From Chloroflexota bacterium (lineage in GTDB: Bacteria > Chloroflexota > Ktedonobacteria > Ktedonobacterales > Ktedonobacteraceae): a stretch of 64,000 nt of DNA. The notes below the pieces were generated by a model. The model saw only the letters and a list, made by a program, of their open reading frames with translations. It ran no database searches and had not been told where the DNA came from. Shown here one piece after another: positions 17,274-26,655 of this stretch; position 1 is the first letter of the stretch, and the number at the start of each line of letters is the position of its first letter. The position numbers and the translations under genes are program-made. Location of the stretch: contig CADDZH010000013.1 of NCBI GenBank assembly GCA_902812455.1, forward strand, positions 1 to 64,000. Reading direction: 5' to 3'.

Positions 17274-18134
17274 TTGAAATTAGCGTACAAAGGTAAGAGG
17301 CATTTTCCCGCCTATGGCTATGCAGCCCTGGTATTATGTCTTACTGCCTGGGCGCTCTCCTGGCTACGCATTGATCCATTCTTCCGCTACAGTTTCTTCC
17401 CGCTGTGGTGTGGCTATATCTTTTTCATGGATGCGCTTGTCTTTATGAGGCGAGGCGAGTCGCTCCTCACTCGGATGCGCTGGCGCTATGTGCAAGTATT
17501 TGTCATTTCGAGTATGTTCTGGTGGGTCTTCGAGGGGTTGAACGTGCCGGTGCAGAACTGGCACTATATCCTCGACCAGCCATATAGCCCGCTGGCATAT
17601 TTCCTGCTGGCCAGCCTCGATTTCAGCACGGTGTTGCCGGCGGTCATGGAAACGTGCGAGCTGCTTGCTACGTTTAAGTCCCTGCATCCGCGCTTACCGG
17701 CAAGCGATCCCGGCCCTCGTCTTTCACTATGGATACTGCTGCCTCTAGAGGCGGCGGGCATTGCCTGTTTCATTCTGCCGTGGGTTTTTCCAGATTACTT
17801 TTTCGCGCTGATCTGGCTTTCCCTGGTATTGATCCTCGATCCCATCAACAACCTCTTGCGGCGTAAATCGGTGCTGGCCCATCTGGCGGTGAGGGACTGG
17901 CGTTTCTTTATCCTGTCGCTGGCAGGGCTGATTTGCGGATTTTTCTGGGAGATGTGGAACTATTTTGCCTTGCCGAAGTGGTATTACACGGTTCCATATG
18001 TTGGAGTCTGGAAGATCTTTGAGATGCCGGTGCTGGGCTATTCGGGCTATCTGCCTTTTACCTTTGAACTCTTTGCCATGTACCAGTTCATCCTTTTGCT
18101 TTTGAGGCAGCAGGAGGATTACCTGGGTTTCTAG
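17274..18134 (+). CDS. Polytopic membrane protein
   Basis: A 286-aa protein rich in Trp, Phe and Tyr with about seven membrane segments (AALVLCLTAWALSWL, YIFFMDALVF, FVISSMFWWVFEGL, LLPLEAAGIACFILPW, FALIWLSLVLIL, FFILSLAGLICGFFWEMW, FAMYQFILLLL). The start is taken as TTG at 17274, just after the flavoprotein stop and an AAGGG; an upstream frame to 17061 lies inside the flavoprotein gene. Function unknown; co-transcription with the flavoprotein suggests membrane-lipid or isoprenoid metabolism. Confidence 0.65.
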   Translation: MKLAYKGKRHFPAYGYAALVLCLTAWALSWLRIDPFFRYSFFPLWCGYIFFMDALVFMRRGESLLTRMRWRYVQVFVISSMFWWVFEGLNVPVQNWHYILDQPYSPLAYFLLASLDFSTVLPAVMETCELLATFKSLHPRLPASDPGPRLSLWILLPLEAAGIACFILPWVFPDYFFALIWLSLVLILDPINNLLRRKSVLAHLAVRDWRFFILSLAGLICGFFWEMWNYFALPKWYYTVPYVGVWKIFEMPVLGYSGYLPFTFELFAMYQFILLLLRQQEDYLGF

Positions 18135-18145
18135 ATTCAACAGTA

Positions 18146-19741
18146 TCAACAGTTCAAACTTATGCACGCTCCCTGGTGTTTGGCCGAGTAGGTGGCTGCT
18201 TCCATCACGGCGATATTGCGGCGGGACTCCTCGGGTGGAACGGCGAGAGCTTCTCCACAGTGGAGGTGGTTGGCGAGGTTGCGATGGAAGGGGTATAAGG
18301 GAGCCTCGGGGAGCGTCAAGAGCTGCTCGTGGATGGCGCCACTCTGCTCGCGTATGTAGACCGAAAGCCGGGGAAGAGCTTCAGAGGGGGCGAGATGCTC
18401 TTCGATGAGATCGCCTGACCAGCGACGAGCCTTTACCGTTTCTAGTCGCCACTGCCCCACGATGGCGCCGCGCTCGCCGAGAATATACCATTTTGGTTTC
18501 ATGGCAGCGGCAATATCGGAATGCATGAAGATAGCTTCTTGTCCACCCTCAAAGAGAAGGGAAACGGTAGACTGGTCGGCATTGGTCACGTCATGCCAGA
18601 CGCGCTTATGTGCGATGGCGCGCACGTTGACGACCCGGCCAGGGATAAGTTGCAGGATCCAGTCCAGGTAGTGGGAACCCCAATCATAGAACACGCCGCC
18701 GGAGATAGGCTCATGTGAGTGCCAGTATTCGCAGGGATGAGCGTAGGTGCCTATGAAGGTCTCCATGTGGAAGATGGGGCCGATCAGCCCCTGCTCCAGC
18801 ACCTGCCTGATGGCGAGATAATCGGGGTCCCAGCGGCGGCATTGATAGACGGTGAGCACGCGCTGCTGTTCCTGGGCGAGCTGGATCATCTGATCGGCTT
18901 CGGCAGTAGTGAGGCAAAAAGGTTTCTCGGAGACAACATGTTTGCCGGCTTGCAGCATGTGCATGGAAAGGCTGGCATGTGTGTTGGGAGGAGTGGAAAT
19001 GATTACAAGATCGATGTCCGGGTCTTCCGCGACCTGCGTGACATCGGTGCATGTCTCGATCTCAGGAAAGGCTTCTTGCGCCATAGCGAGGCGAGCCGGG
19101 TTGCGATCGCATACGAGGGAAAATTCGAGACCTGGAACGGCATTGAGAGCGGTGCCGTGCTCAAAGCCGATAACGCCGTAGCCAATCATGGCCACACGCA
19201 CAGGTTGTTCGGGCGCATCTTCCTGCCTGACATAGCGGATGGCGCGTTCGAGCAGTTGCCGGAAGACGGGGTGAGAGCGAGTTTCGGCTGTCGTGCCGAG
19301 GACAGTGCAGAAGATGCGTCCCTGGCCATACTGGCGCGTGTAAGCGAGGGTGCGTGGAGCATAGTGCCAGGTCGTGCGCCAGATGATCTCGGCACCGGGG
19401 GGAAGCAGGTCGAGCAAGTAAAGGGCCTCGGTAACGGCAAAGGAGGGATCGACGCGACGTGTCAGGTAGTGCGACGAGGTAGCTACACGAGCGATAATTT
19501 CGGTGTAGGGTGTGCAGGCTCCGTGAGACGGGCCGAGCACTTCGCCGAGGAGTTCGGCATCGTGATACATCTCGACGGCATCGCCTATACAGACGAGACC
19601 ACCCCCCTGCTCAACGAAGGATTTCAGATCGCGTTCCTGCTCCAATGTGAGCGGGCCTCTGGTGCCGTCAAGAACAATTACGTCGTGGATAACGCGGTGT
19701 GCCAGCGATGATGGGACAGCAACATCTCTTGCGTGGAACAT
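18146..19741 (-). CDS. ThuA-like domain fused to Gfo/Idh/MocA oxidoreductase
   Basis: A 531-aa two-domain protein. Residues about 1-190 look like a ThuA/trehalose-utilisation domain (class I amidotransferase-like fold: DVIVLDGTRGPLTLEQERDL, FVEQGGGLVCIGDA, ending TAETRSHPVFRQLLERAIRYV). Residues about 200-525 are a Gfo/Idh/MocA dehydrogenase with a Rossmann motif VAMIGYGVIGFEHG, STPPNTHASLSM, and the catalytic EKP of VVSEKPFCLTTAEAD. Both domain types are usually separate genes in sugar catabolism; fusion suggests sequential steps on one sugar. Substrate unknown. Confidence 0.87.
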   Translation of the reverse strand: MFHARDVAVPSSLAHRVIHDVIVLDGTRGPLTLEQERDLKSFVEQGGGLVCIGDAVEMYHDAELLGEVLGPSHGACTPYTEIIARVATSSHYLTRRVDPSFAVTEALYLLDLLPPGAEIIWRTTWHYAPRTLAYTRQYGQGRIFCTVLGTTAETRSHPVFRQLLERAIRYVRQEDAPEQPVRVAMIGYGVIGFEHGTALNAVPGLEFSLVCDRNPARLAMAQEAFPEIETCTDVTQVAEDPDIDLVIISTPPNTHASLSMHMLQAGKHVVSEKPFCLTTAEADQMIQLAQEQQRVLTVYQCRRWDPDYLAIRQVLEQGLIGPIFHMETFIGTYAHPCEYWHSHEPISGGVFYDWGSHYLDWILQLIPGRVVNVRAIAHKRVWHDVTNADQSTVSLLFEGGQEAIFMHSDIAAAMKPKWYILGERGAIVGQWRLETVKARRWSGDLIEEHLAPSEALPRLSVYIREQSGAIHEQLLTLPEAPLYPFHRNLANHLHCGEALAVPPEESRRNIAVMEAATYSAKHQGACISLNC

Positions 19742-19865
19742 GAATGTTCAGTCTCCTCTGCATTGCTTGTCTGACTTGCTCGTGTCTTATGGTATGGCCT
19801 GATGCATCGAATTGTACCACAGAAAAGACAAGCGGGCGAGATGCTTTTGCGTTCAACGAATCCTT

Positions 19866-22604
19866 CTATGATGCCGTATCCTCGATCGTTACTGTTCCGG
19901 CAGCGCCATCGACGGTGATCTGCTGGCCGGTGGTGATGCGCTCCGTCGCTCCTGGTACGCCCACGACTGCCGGGATGCCGTATTCACGAGCCACGACTGC
20001 TCCGTGGGAGATTGAGCCACCCATTTCCATCACCAGACCACCGGCAGTCAGGAAGAGTGGCGTCCAGCCGGGATCGGTTGAAGGCGCAACCAGGATCTCG
20101 CCCGGCTCCAGGTGCGCCCCTGTTGGGTCGAGGATAACCCGCGCCCGCCCAGTAATGCTTCCCGGCGAGGCAGGTGTTCCCCGCAGCATCCCTTGAGACG
20201 CGGTGCCATCCGCCACTGCTGGAGTTGGCTCGCTGCCATCGGAGAGGAGTATTCGTGGCACATGGCGGCGCTGCAACTCGTGCTCATAGCCTGCCTGCCG
20301 TTCGCGAACGATATCACGCATGTCCTCTCCCGCCAGGGCAGCCTGTGCTTCTTGCAGTGTGAGAAAGAAAATGTCTTCGCCACTCTCCAGGCAGCCAGCT
20401 CTGGCCAGATCGCTTCCGATGGATTGAAGCACCTCGCGCATATACGCCAGCATCAATACCAGGCAGAATTTAGGCATCTCGCGTAAACCGGCCAGCGCCC
20501 GCGCTCGTTTCAAGAAGAAGCCAACAAGCAGGCCCCGTAATCGACTTTGGCGAGTTGCGCGGCGCGCCAGTTCAGCCACCATCGCCTCGGCCTCTTTTGC
20601 TCCCTGCTCAAATTGCGCATCCGGGGCCAGGGCCGGATCATTCAATTGCAAGTAATTAGCAAGCACACCGAGGATGTGCGCCGGGTCTTCGCTCCAACGC
20701 GGCAGGCCCAGATCAATCTCGGCGATACTGCGATGGCCATAGTGATACAGGAAGCTGGCTAATCCCTGCTGGAGCAATGGCGGCAACGTGCCCGCGCGGT
20801 ACTCCTGTGCCAGTTGTTCAGGCGGGGTTTCGCTGACATGGCGAGCTGCTGTGGCATCAGCAGCAACTCTGTGGGAGAGCGCCCATAGATCCAGATCCAT
20901 CTCGGTCGTAGGGTTGTGGGGCAGCGCTCGCAGTGCGGCCTGCAATTCATCAGGAGTGGCAATATCCCTCAGCAACCTGCTCGCCAGCCCCAAACTGCCA
21001 AGTCCGCTGGCGAGCACCGGGGGCAAGGTGCGGAAAAGAGGCCCTATCTGAGCAGGCACAAGCTGCTCAAGAGCCTTCAAGCGATCGGCAGGATTGCCGG
21101 CATTGTTTAGCGGGGACGTTGCTCTCAGCGTCTCCAACCGCGCTCTGGCTCGCTGCATACGCTCTATAGCGGTTGAAGGCTTGAACACGATGTGAGTGAT
21201 AGAAAATGGTGCTCTCGTTTTCGCTGCGAGCGAGCCAAAGGCGCGTATCACTCGCCAGCGCGGCGTTGCCTTGAGGGAGAGCCGTGGATCGGCGGTCAGT
21301 TGCTGGAGGAGAACGCCTGAGCGGGCCTCGGCGAAACCTATAGCTCCTATCAACAACCTGCGCCCGATCTTTGTCCGCAGAGCGGCTGTAACATCAGCGA
21401 AGAGGCGGGAACCGGGATCGACCAGGATGCTGGGGCCGTTCAGAAGCTCGCGGGGTGCGAGATCAAACAGGCTGGCAGCAATGGAGCCAATCAGCCGGAG
21501 GGCCGCTATGCCCATCGGGGTAAGTGGTTGAAGCACTCCTTGAAAAACATTGAGCGAAAAGTACACGCGCAACTCATCATCGTTATCCGGTGCGTTAGCG
21601 GGCAGTGGGTACAGCGTCGTGATTGGCCGGGATTGTATGAGCCAGAGCTTCCCCGCTGCATCGATAGCCCATTCGATATCCTGCGGCGCGCCATAATGGG
21701 CCTCGACCCGCGCACCCAATTGCGCCAGCTCGCGTATCTGAGCATCAGAGAGGCAGGCTTCGTCAAGGTTCGGGCCGCTTTCTGTCCGTGTGGTGCCACC
21801 ACCTGCACTGCCCCTGATGATGACGCGCTTGTCGCCGAGCCGCCGTTCGACGATTTCGCCGCTGGCGGCATTCACCACGAAGTGATCGGGGTTGGTCTCA
21901 CCAGAGACGACTGCTTCTCCCAGGCCGGGGTTGGCATCGATGACTGCCTGGCGGCGCTTGCCTGTTAGCGGATTGGCTGTGAACAGCACACCCGCCACTT
22001 CAGCTTCTACCATGCGCTGCACTACTACCGCTAGCTGCACCCTACGCTGATCGAGTCCCAGGCTTGCCCGGTAGCTTACGGCGCGCTCGGTCCACAAGGA
22101 GGCCCAGCAGCGCCGCACCGCATCCAGCAGAGCTTCAGTACCGACGACATTGAGATAGGTTTCCTGCTGGCCTGCAAAGCTGGCAAAGGGCAGATCCTCA
22201 GCCGTGGCGGAAGAGCGCACAGCCACAGGGATAGGTGAGCCCTCGCCCAAAAGGAGATAGGCAGCGCTAATAGAGGCGGCCACATGCTCTGGAATGGTGG
22301 CGTTCTGGATGCAGGCGCGAGCCGCGTGTGCCAGTTCGGCGAGCTGCTCGGGATTGCTAGCATTCTGGGCCTGGGCATCCAGAACTGCCGCAAGTCCCGC
22401 CTCTGATGCTACCTGCTCGTAGGCTGCGGTCGTAATACAGAACCCAGGCGGCACTGGCATTCCCGCACCGGCCATCTCACCCAGGTTGGCCGCCTTGCCC
22501 CCAACCAGCGCCAGCATATGACGCTGGATGGCTGTCAATGGCAGCACGATTTCTGTAGTAGCGGTAGGTTCAGTACGTTGTTGTTCCTGCTTCTGGAGTT
22601 CCAT
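19866..22604 (-). CDS. Rifampicin phosphotransferase-like PEP-utilising enzyme
   Basis: A 912-aa protein. The N-terminal third is an ATP-grasp domain of the PPDK type (GGKAANLGEMAGAGMPVPPGFCIT; AVRSSATAEDLPFASFAGQQETYLNV). The C-terminus is the swivelling phosphohistidine domain (TPASPGSITGRARVI..., GGSISHGAVVAREYGIPAVVGVPGAT, catalytic His in SHGA). The TIM-barrel PEP domain of true PEP synthase is missing; the roughly 500-residue middle is helical. The order ATP-grasp, helical middle, His domain is that of rifampicin phosphotransferase, which transfers the beta phosphate of ATP to the antibiotic. Another small-molecule acceptor is possible. It lies 17 bases downstream of a tetR gene. Confidence 0.8.
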   Translation of the reverse strand: MELQKQEQQRTEPTATTEIVLPLTAIQRHMLALVGGKAANLGEMAGAGMPVPPGFCITTAAYEQVASEAGLAAVLDAQAQNASNPEQLAELAHAARACIQNATIPEHVAASISAAYLLLGEGSPIPVAVRSSATAEDLPFASFAGQQETYLNVVGTEALLDAVRRCWASLWTERAVSYRASLGLDQRRVQLAVVVQRMVEAEVAGVLFTANPLTGKRRQAVIDANPGLGEAVVSGETNPDHFVVNAASGEIVERRLGDKRVIIRGSAGGGTTRTESGPNLDEACLSDAQIRELAQLGARVEAHYGAPQDIEWAIDAAGKLWLIQSRPITTLYPLPANAPDNDDELRVYFSLNVFQGVLQPLTPMGIAALRLIGSIAASLFDLAPRELLNGPSILVDPGSRLFADVTAALRTKIGRRLLIGAIGFAEARSGVLLQQLTADPRLSLKATPRWRVIRAFGSLAAKTRAPFSITHIVFKPSTAIERMQRARARLETLRATSPLNNAGNPADRLKALEQLVPAQIGPLFRTLPPVLASGLGSLGLASRLLRDIATPDELQAALRALPHNPTTEMDLDLWALSHRVAADATAARHVSETPPEQLAQEYRAGTLPPLLQQGLASFLYHYGHRSIAEIDLGLPRWSEDPAHILGVLANYLQLNDPALAPDAQFEQGAKEAEAMVAELARRATRQSRLRGLLVGFFLKRARALAGLREMPKFCLVLMLAYMREVLQSIGSDLARAGCLESGEDIFFLTLQEAQAALAGEDMRDIVRERQAGYEHELQRRHVPRILLSDGSEPTPAVADGTASQGMLRGTPASPGSITGRARVILDPTGAHLEPGEILVAPSTDPGWTPLFLTAGGLVMEMGGSISHGAVVAREYGIPAVVGVPGATERITTGQQITVDGAAGTVTIEDTAS

Positions 22605-22621
22605 AGAGTTCCCTCTTTCTA

Positions 22622-23242
22622 TTATGGCGCCAATGCGCGCATGATCACCTCAACGACCGCATCGGCGCGGTCGAGTGAAGGCTGTGCTTCCTCCCCAAGT
22701 ACTAAGTTCATGATAACGTAGGTTAACAGCCCGCCAAGCAATGCGTGCGTCACAGCGTCGAAGTCAACGTCGGCAATGATCTGCCGCTCGCGGGCTTCTT
22801 GGAGCAGCGAGGTGATGATGGCGAGACCGCGTGCTGTGACGGTCGAGAAAAACAGCGTGCCGAGTTGCGGGAAACGCGGCGCTTCGGCGATGATCATGCG
22901 CACCAGAGGGAGATAGCCCTGCTGGCTCATCAGGGAGAGTATCTCGCGAGAAAGCTGTGTGAGAGCCTTTTGCAGTGATGGAAGATCATGAGGCGTGGGC
23001 AGGGCCGCAAGCTGCCCGGCAAAGCGCGGCTGCTCCAGTGTCAGGTGACTCAGGACATCGACAAAGAGGGCCTCTTTGCTGGCATAGTGGCGGTAGAAGG
23101 TCTCCTTCGAGGAGATACCGGCTTGCGCTAGAATGGCATCAATGCTCGTGGCCAGGTAGCCTTGCTGGAGAAAGAGCTGGTAGGCGGCGGCACGTAGTCG
23201 CTCGCGGGTGTATTGGGCACGTGTGTGCTGCTTGTGTTCCAT
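22622..23242 (-). CDS. TetR-family transcriptional regulator
   Basis: A 206-aa regulator. The N-terminal HTH is YTRERLRAAAYQLFLQQGYLATSIDAILAQAGISSKETFYRHYASKEALF in part, the standard TetR pattern, followed by an all-helical ligand domain. It is the first gene of a likely two-gene operon with the phosphotransferase-like gene and probably represses that operon through the palindrome 20 bases upstream of its start. Ligand unknown; an antibiotic or related compound would fit the partner enzyme. Confidence 0.9.
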   Translation of the reverse strand: MEHKQHTRAQYTRERLRAAAYQLFLQQGYLATSIDAILAQAGISSKETFYRHYASKEALFVDVLSHLTLEQPRFAGQLAALPTPHDLPSLQKALTQLSREILSLMSQQGYLPLVRMIIAEAPRFPQLGTLFFSTVTARGLAIITSLLQEARERQIIADVDFDAVTHALLGGLLTYVIMNLVLGEEAQPSLDRADAVVEVIMRALAP

Positions 23243-23261
23243 TGGCTTTCATCTCTTTTCA

Positions 23262-23280
23262 GTAACGTACAGTACGTTAC
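23262..23280. promoter_or_regulatory. 19-bp palindromic TetR operator
   Basis: GTAACGTACAGTACGTTAC is a perfect palindrome (9-bp arms and a central A) located 20 bases upstream of the tetR start. Position, length and symmetry fit a TetR dimer site controlling tetR and the phosphotransferase-like gene. Confidence 0.8.
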
Positions 23281-23361
23281 GATTGTAATGGAGAGAATAG
23301 TGGTTGTCAAGTGCCAAAGCGACGGATGTTCTTGGCCTTTTACCCTAAGCCTGGTAGTCCA

Positions 23362-24087
23362 TCAGGGTGAAAGGGCTGTTTCTTGCGGGTTGATGCTGCC
23401 CACGTAGGCGCATTCGTTGTAGAGAGGACATTGCAGGCAGTTGGGGCGCTGAGCGTGGCAGATCTGGCGCCCATGCCGGATAAGGTTGACGTGCAATGGA
23501 TAGACCCACGCTGGCGGGATGTTTCTGGCGAAGATCTCGTGGGCCTGCTCAGCATTAACGTTTGAGCCGATGAGGCCGAGGCGGCGGGAAACGCGCAGGA
23601 CGTGGGTGTCAACTGGCATGACGGGCTCGCCGAGGTTGAACAGGAGGACACAGGCAGCGGTTTTTGGTCCAACGCCTGAAATCTTGCGCAGGTAGCGCCA
23701 TGCTTCTTCGGGTGAGCGCCTGGTAAGAGCATCGTAAAGAAATTGGGAGAGCGAGCCACTATAGCCTTCGGCCTGCTGCCAGTCTGTGAGGGTATGCAAG
23801 GCGTCCTGAATGCGCGGAGCTTTGATATTTGCCAGTCCACCGGAGCGGATTGCCTTGGCTACCTCATGGGTAGGAGCATCGCGCACCTGCTCCCAGGTAG
23901 GGAATCGCTCGATGAGCTGCTGGTAGGCGCGATCCGAGTTTATATCGGAGGTGTGCTGCGAGAGGATGGTGCCAATGAGGCCGCCCAGCGGGTCGTGGTC
24001 TGGCTCCCACGTGGGTGTGCCGTAGGTTTCCAGGAGCAGTTCGTAGACTCGCGCCAGGTGAATGGAAGGGTTGATTGTGATGGTCAT
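23362..24087 (-). CDS. nth: Endonuclease III-type DNA glycosylase/AP lyase
   Basis: A 241-aa HhH-GPD protein. It contains the helix-hairpin-helix LRKISGVGPKTAACVLLF, the catalytic Asp in VMPVDTHVLRVS, and a C-terminal four-Cys [4Fe-4S] loop (CHAQRPNCLQCPLYNEC). The GPKTA with Lys at the lyase position and VDTH agree with endonuclease III activity on oxidised pyrimidines. The ATG at 24087 has AAGGATC upstream. An in-frame GTG at 24120 would overlap the deoR gene end. The C-terminal metal loop is complete. Confidence 0.9.
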   Translation of the reverse strand: MTITINPSIHLARVYELLLETYGTPTWEPDHDPLGGLIGTILSQHTSDINSDRAYQQLIERFPTWEQVRDAPTHEVAKAIRSGGLANIKAPRIQDALHTLTDWQQAEGYSGSLSQFLYDALTRRSPEEAWRYLRKISGVGPKTAACVLLFNLGEPVMPVDTHVLRVSRRLGLIGSNVNAEQAHEIFARNIPPAWVYPLHVNLIRHGRQICHAQRPNCLQCPLYNECAYVGSINPQETALSP

Positions 24088-24112
24088 GCTTATGATCCTT
24101 GTGAAGTCTCCC

Positions 24113-24868
24113 TTATGCACGCATGATGGTGATGCCGAGTTCGCGGTAGGGTGTTAACACCTCGTTGGGGGTGGAGCGCTCGGTCACCAGATGGGTCAGC
24201 TCGCTCAATGGTCCAACGATGTAGGGACCCGCCGTGCCTAACTTCTCGGCAGGTGTGAGAGCGACCACTTCAGCGGCGCTGGCGATCATGGCCCGCTTCA
24301 CCAGGGCCTCCTCCATATCAAAGGTGCTGATGCCAGCCTCAGGATGGATACTGCCGATTCCCAGGAAGCAGAGATCGGCCCGGATGTGCTGGTAGGCCTC
24401 GACGGTGGCTGCCCCCACGGCCACCAGCTCATGCTTGTAGAGCTTGCCGCCGATCAGGATCACGTCAACCGATGGGTGTTCAGCCAGGGCCAAAGCTACT
24501 GGCGGGCTGTGCGTGATAACCGTGACATGCAGATCAGCCGGCAGGCGCTCAGCCACTTGTAAGGGAGTTGTGCCTCCATCCAGAATGATGACTTGATCCT
24601 GGCGGATGAGTCTGATGGCTGCCAGGGCAATGGCCGTCTTAGCACCCGGTTCCTGTCGCTGCCGCTCGATAAAACTGGCCGGGGTCGATAAGCGGGGCAG
24701 CGCTCCGCCATGTACCCTTTGCAACTGGCCAGCCGCGGCCAGTTCGTTAAGGTCGCGCCGGATGGTGTCTTCTGAGACATGCAAGGTCTTGCTCAATTCT
24801 GAGGCATACACCTTGCCCTCGCGCTGTAGGGTTCGCAGAATGGAACGCCGTCGTTCTTCCGTCAACAT
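24113..24868 (-). CDS. DeoR-family transcriptional repressor
   Basis: A 251-aa DeoR protein. The N-terminus MLTEERRRSILRTLQREGKV and HVSEDTIRRDLNELAAAG is the DeoR HTH, followed by a sugar-isomerase-like sensor domain (VIILDGGTTPLQVAERL, VDVILIGGKLYKHELVAVG, FLGIGSIHPEAGIST). It likely responds to a sugar phosphate. The start at 24868 has GGAGAAAG upstream; a longer frame to 25033 runs through the divergent promoter. It is divergent from a HAD phosphatase gene, which it probably controls. Confidence 0.9.
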   Translation of the reverse strand: MLTEERRRSILRTLQREGKVYASELSKTLHVSEDTIRRDLNELAAAGQLQRVHGGALPRLSTPASFIERQRQEPGAKTAIALAAIRLIRQDQVIILDGGTTPLQVAERLPADLHVTVITHSPPVALALAEHPSVDVILIGGKLYKHELVAVGAATVEAYQHIRADLCFLGIGSIHPEAGISTFDMEEALVKRAMIASAAEVVALTPAEKLGTAGPYIVGPLSELTHLVTERSTPNEVLTPYRELGITIMRA

Positions 24869-24901
24869 TGCAACTTTCTCCGTGAAAATGCGTGATAGCC
24901 C

Positions 24902-24955
24902 TTGACTTTGCGTGTATTTGCGTGCTATCATTATACTAGATGCAGTATACTGCAT
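24902..24955 (+). promoter_or_regulatory. Divergent promoter region with 16-bp palindrome
   Basis: A -35-like TTGACT (24902-24907) and -10-like TATCAT (24926-24931, 18 bp apart) point to the HAD phosphatase gene. Just downstream is the perfect palindrome ATGCAGTATACTGCAT (24940-24955), a good candidate operator for the divergent DeoR repressor. Related half-sites GCGTGATAGC and GCGTGCTATC lie on either side of the -35. Confidence 0.6.
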
Positions 24956-25119
24956 GGTAATGCTGGTTGTCAAGGGAATAGGACGGTGTGGAATCGAGAT
25001 GAAGGATTGGCTGCCAGCATTGCCTTGAGGCAACAGGGAGGCATTGGGCGAAGTAGTGGTTTTCCTTAATGAACAATAGAGCGATGCCTGGCATACACAC
25101 AGGTAACGGAGGAATAGAT

Positions 25120-25884
25120 ATGGACGGAATTAAAAATTACTTGATGGATATGGATGGGGTCCTCGTGCAGGGGGCAACGCTTCTTCCTGGAGCAGCGGCC
25201 TTTGTGCAGAAGTTGCGAGCGCGAGAGATTCCGTTCTTGATTTTGACCAATAACTCGCAGTATACTCAGCGCGATCTGCAGGTGCGCCTGTCCTACCTGG
25301 GGCTGGAAGTGCCCCCGGAAGCCATTTTCACATCTGCGCTGGCGACCGCGCAATTCCTGCACTCGCAACGGCCAGAGGGGCGGGCGTATGCCATAGGAGA
25401 GTCTGGACTGACGACGGCCTTGCATGACATTGGCTACGTGCTGACCGACCAGGAGCCGGAGTATGTGGTGCTGGGCGAGACGATGGCCTATAGCTTTGAG
25501 CGAATAACCCGCGCCATCCGTTTTGTAAGCGCTGGGGCACGCTTTCTTGCCACCAATTCTGATGTGATTGGCCCAGGTGAACGGGGCATCGTTCCGGCGA
25601 CCGGCGCTGTGGCCGCCTTGATCAGCGCTGCCACTGGCGTCAAGCCCTACTTTGTGGGCAAACCGAACCCGCTGATGATGCGCACAGCCCTGCGCACTCT
25701 CGATGCCCATTCTGAGGACTCAGTGATGATCGGGGATCGCATGGACACCGACATCGTCGCTGGCATCGAGAGCGGGCTGCGTACCATCCTGGTGCTGACC
25801 GGCGTCACTGCACGCGAGCAAGTGGAACGCTTCCCTTACCGGCCTACCTGGATACGCGACTCTATTGCGGATGTCGAGGTATAA
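25120..25884 (+). CDS. HAD-IIA family phosphatase (NagD-like)
   Basis: A 254-aa HAD hydrolase. Motif I is LMDMDGVLV with the nucleophile Asp, motif II is [12 protein letters not shown], and the late motifs are VGKPNPLMM (Lys) and [19 protein letters not shown]. The large C2 cap between motifs II and III is typical of NagD/p-nitrophenylphosphatase-type sugar or nucleotide phosphatases. The ATG at 25120 follows ACGGAGGAA. It is divergent from deoR, so a sugar-phosphate substrate controlled by that repressor is likely. Confidence 0.88.
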   Translation: MDGIKNYLMDMDGVLVQGATLLPGAAAFVQKLRAREIPFLILTNNSQYTQRDLQVRLSYLGLEVPPEAIFTSALATAQFLHSQRPEGRAYAIGESGLTTALHDIGYVLTDQEPEYVVLGETMAYSFERITRAIRFVSAGARFLATNSDVIGPGERGIVPATGAVAALISAATGVKPYFVGKPNPLMMRTALRTLDAHSEDSVMIGDRMDTDIVAGIESGLRTILVLTGVTAREQVERFPYRPTWIRDSIADVEV

Positions 25885-26031
25885 GGATAGAAAGCGATTT
25901 GGTTAAGCTGTTTTGTGATTCAGAGTTGCTCTATTAGGGGAAGGATGATATGATGCAGGGGCGATAAATCGGCCCCTACATCTATTCCCGAGTTGTGTGG
26001 TGCTTTATTGAGGGGAGGCGCAAAGTAAAGT

Positions 26032-26655
26032 ATGAATCTAGAGCAACCGTTACAGCAATTTCTTGATGAACTGGCGTCGGAGCAGCCAACGCCGGGCGGA
26101 GGCTCTGCTGCGGCGTTGAGCGGGGCCGTGGCAGCGGCCCTGGCGAGCATGGTGGCGCGGCTGACAATTGGCAGAGCCGGTTATGAGGCTGTGCAGCAGG
26201 AGATCGAGGAATTACTGCAACAGAGCGAACAACTGCGAGTAAGGTTCCAGCAACTGGTGCAGGAGGACATAGAAGCCTACGGGAGGCTATCTTCAGCGTA
26301 CAAGATGCCGCGTGGTACGGCTGAGGAGAAGAGCGCGCGCAGCAGATCGATCCAGGCTCATCTTGTGGAGGCTGCGCTGGTGCCGCTTGAAGTAGCGGAG
26401 TGCGCGGCCAGTTTATTGCGCTGCTGCCAGCGGATTGCCGAGATCGGCAATGTGAATGTGCTGAGCGATATAGCGGTAGCTGCGGCGCTTGCCTCAAGCG
26501 CGGCGACGGGGGCAGCGTGGATGGTGCGCGTTAACCTGCGCTCGCTGAAAGACCTGGAGATGGCGAATATCTTGAGCAGGCGGCTGAGCGCGGCCCTGGA
26601 TGAGATTACTGAACGCAGCCAGGAGATTGTGAGCATAGTAGGGAGCAGGGAGTGA
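26032..26655 (+). CDS. fchA: Formiminotetrahydrofolate cyclodeaminase-like protein
   Basis: A 207-aa all-helical protein matching the cyclodeaminase family: LQQFLDELASEQPTPGGGSAAALSGAVAAALASMVARLT at the start (in part) and GNVNVLSDIAVAAALASSAATGA in the second half. The enzyme converts 5-formimino-THF to 5,10-methenyl-THF with release of ammonia. It overlaps folD by 4 bases (GTGA), and FolD uses the same methenyl-THF, so the pair is a one-carbon folate module. Confidence 0.9.
   Translation: MNLEQPLQQFLDELASEQPTPGGGSAAALSGAVAAALASMVARLTIGRAGYEAVQQEIEELLQQSEQLRVRFQQLVQEDIEAYGRLSSAYKMPRGTAEEKSARSRSIQAHLVEAALVPLEVAECAASLLRCCQRIAEIGNVNVLSDIAVAAALASSAATGAAWMVRVNLRSLKDLEMANILSRRLSAALDEITERSQEIVSIVGSRE

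Noticed and set aside
25920..25990. Complete fourth copy of the miniature element
   Set aside because: It has the inner CGATAAATCGGCCCCTACA module, but the ends and 9-bp duplication cannot be found; listed only as a related module.
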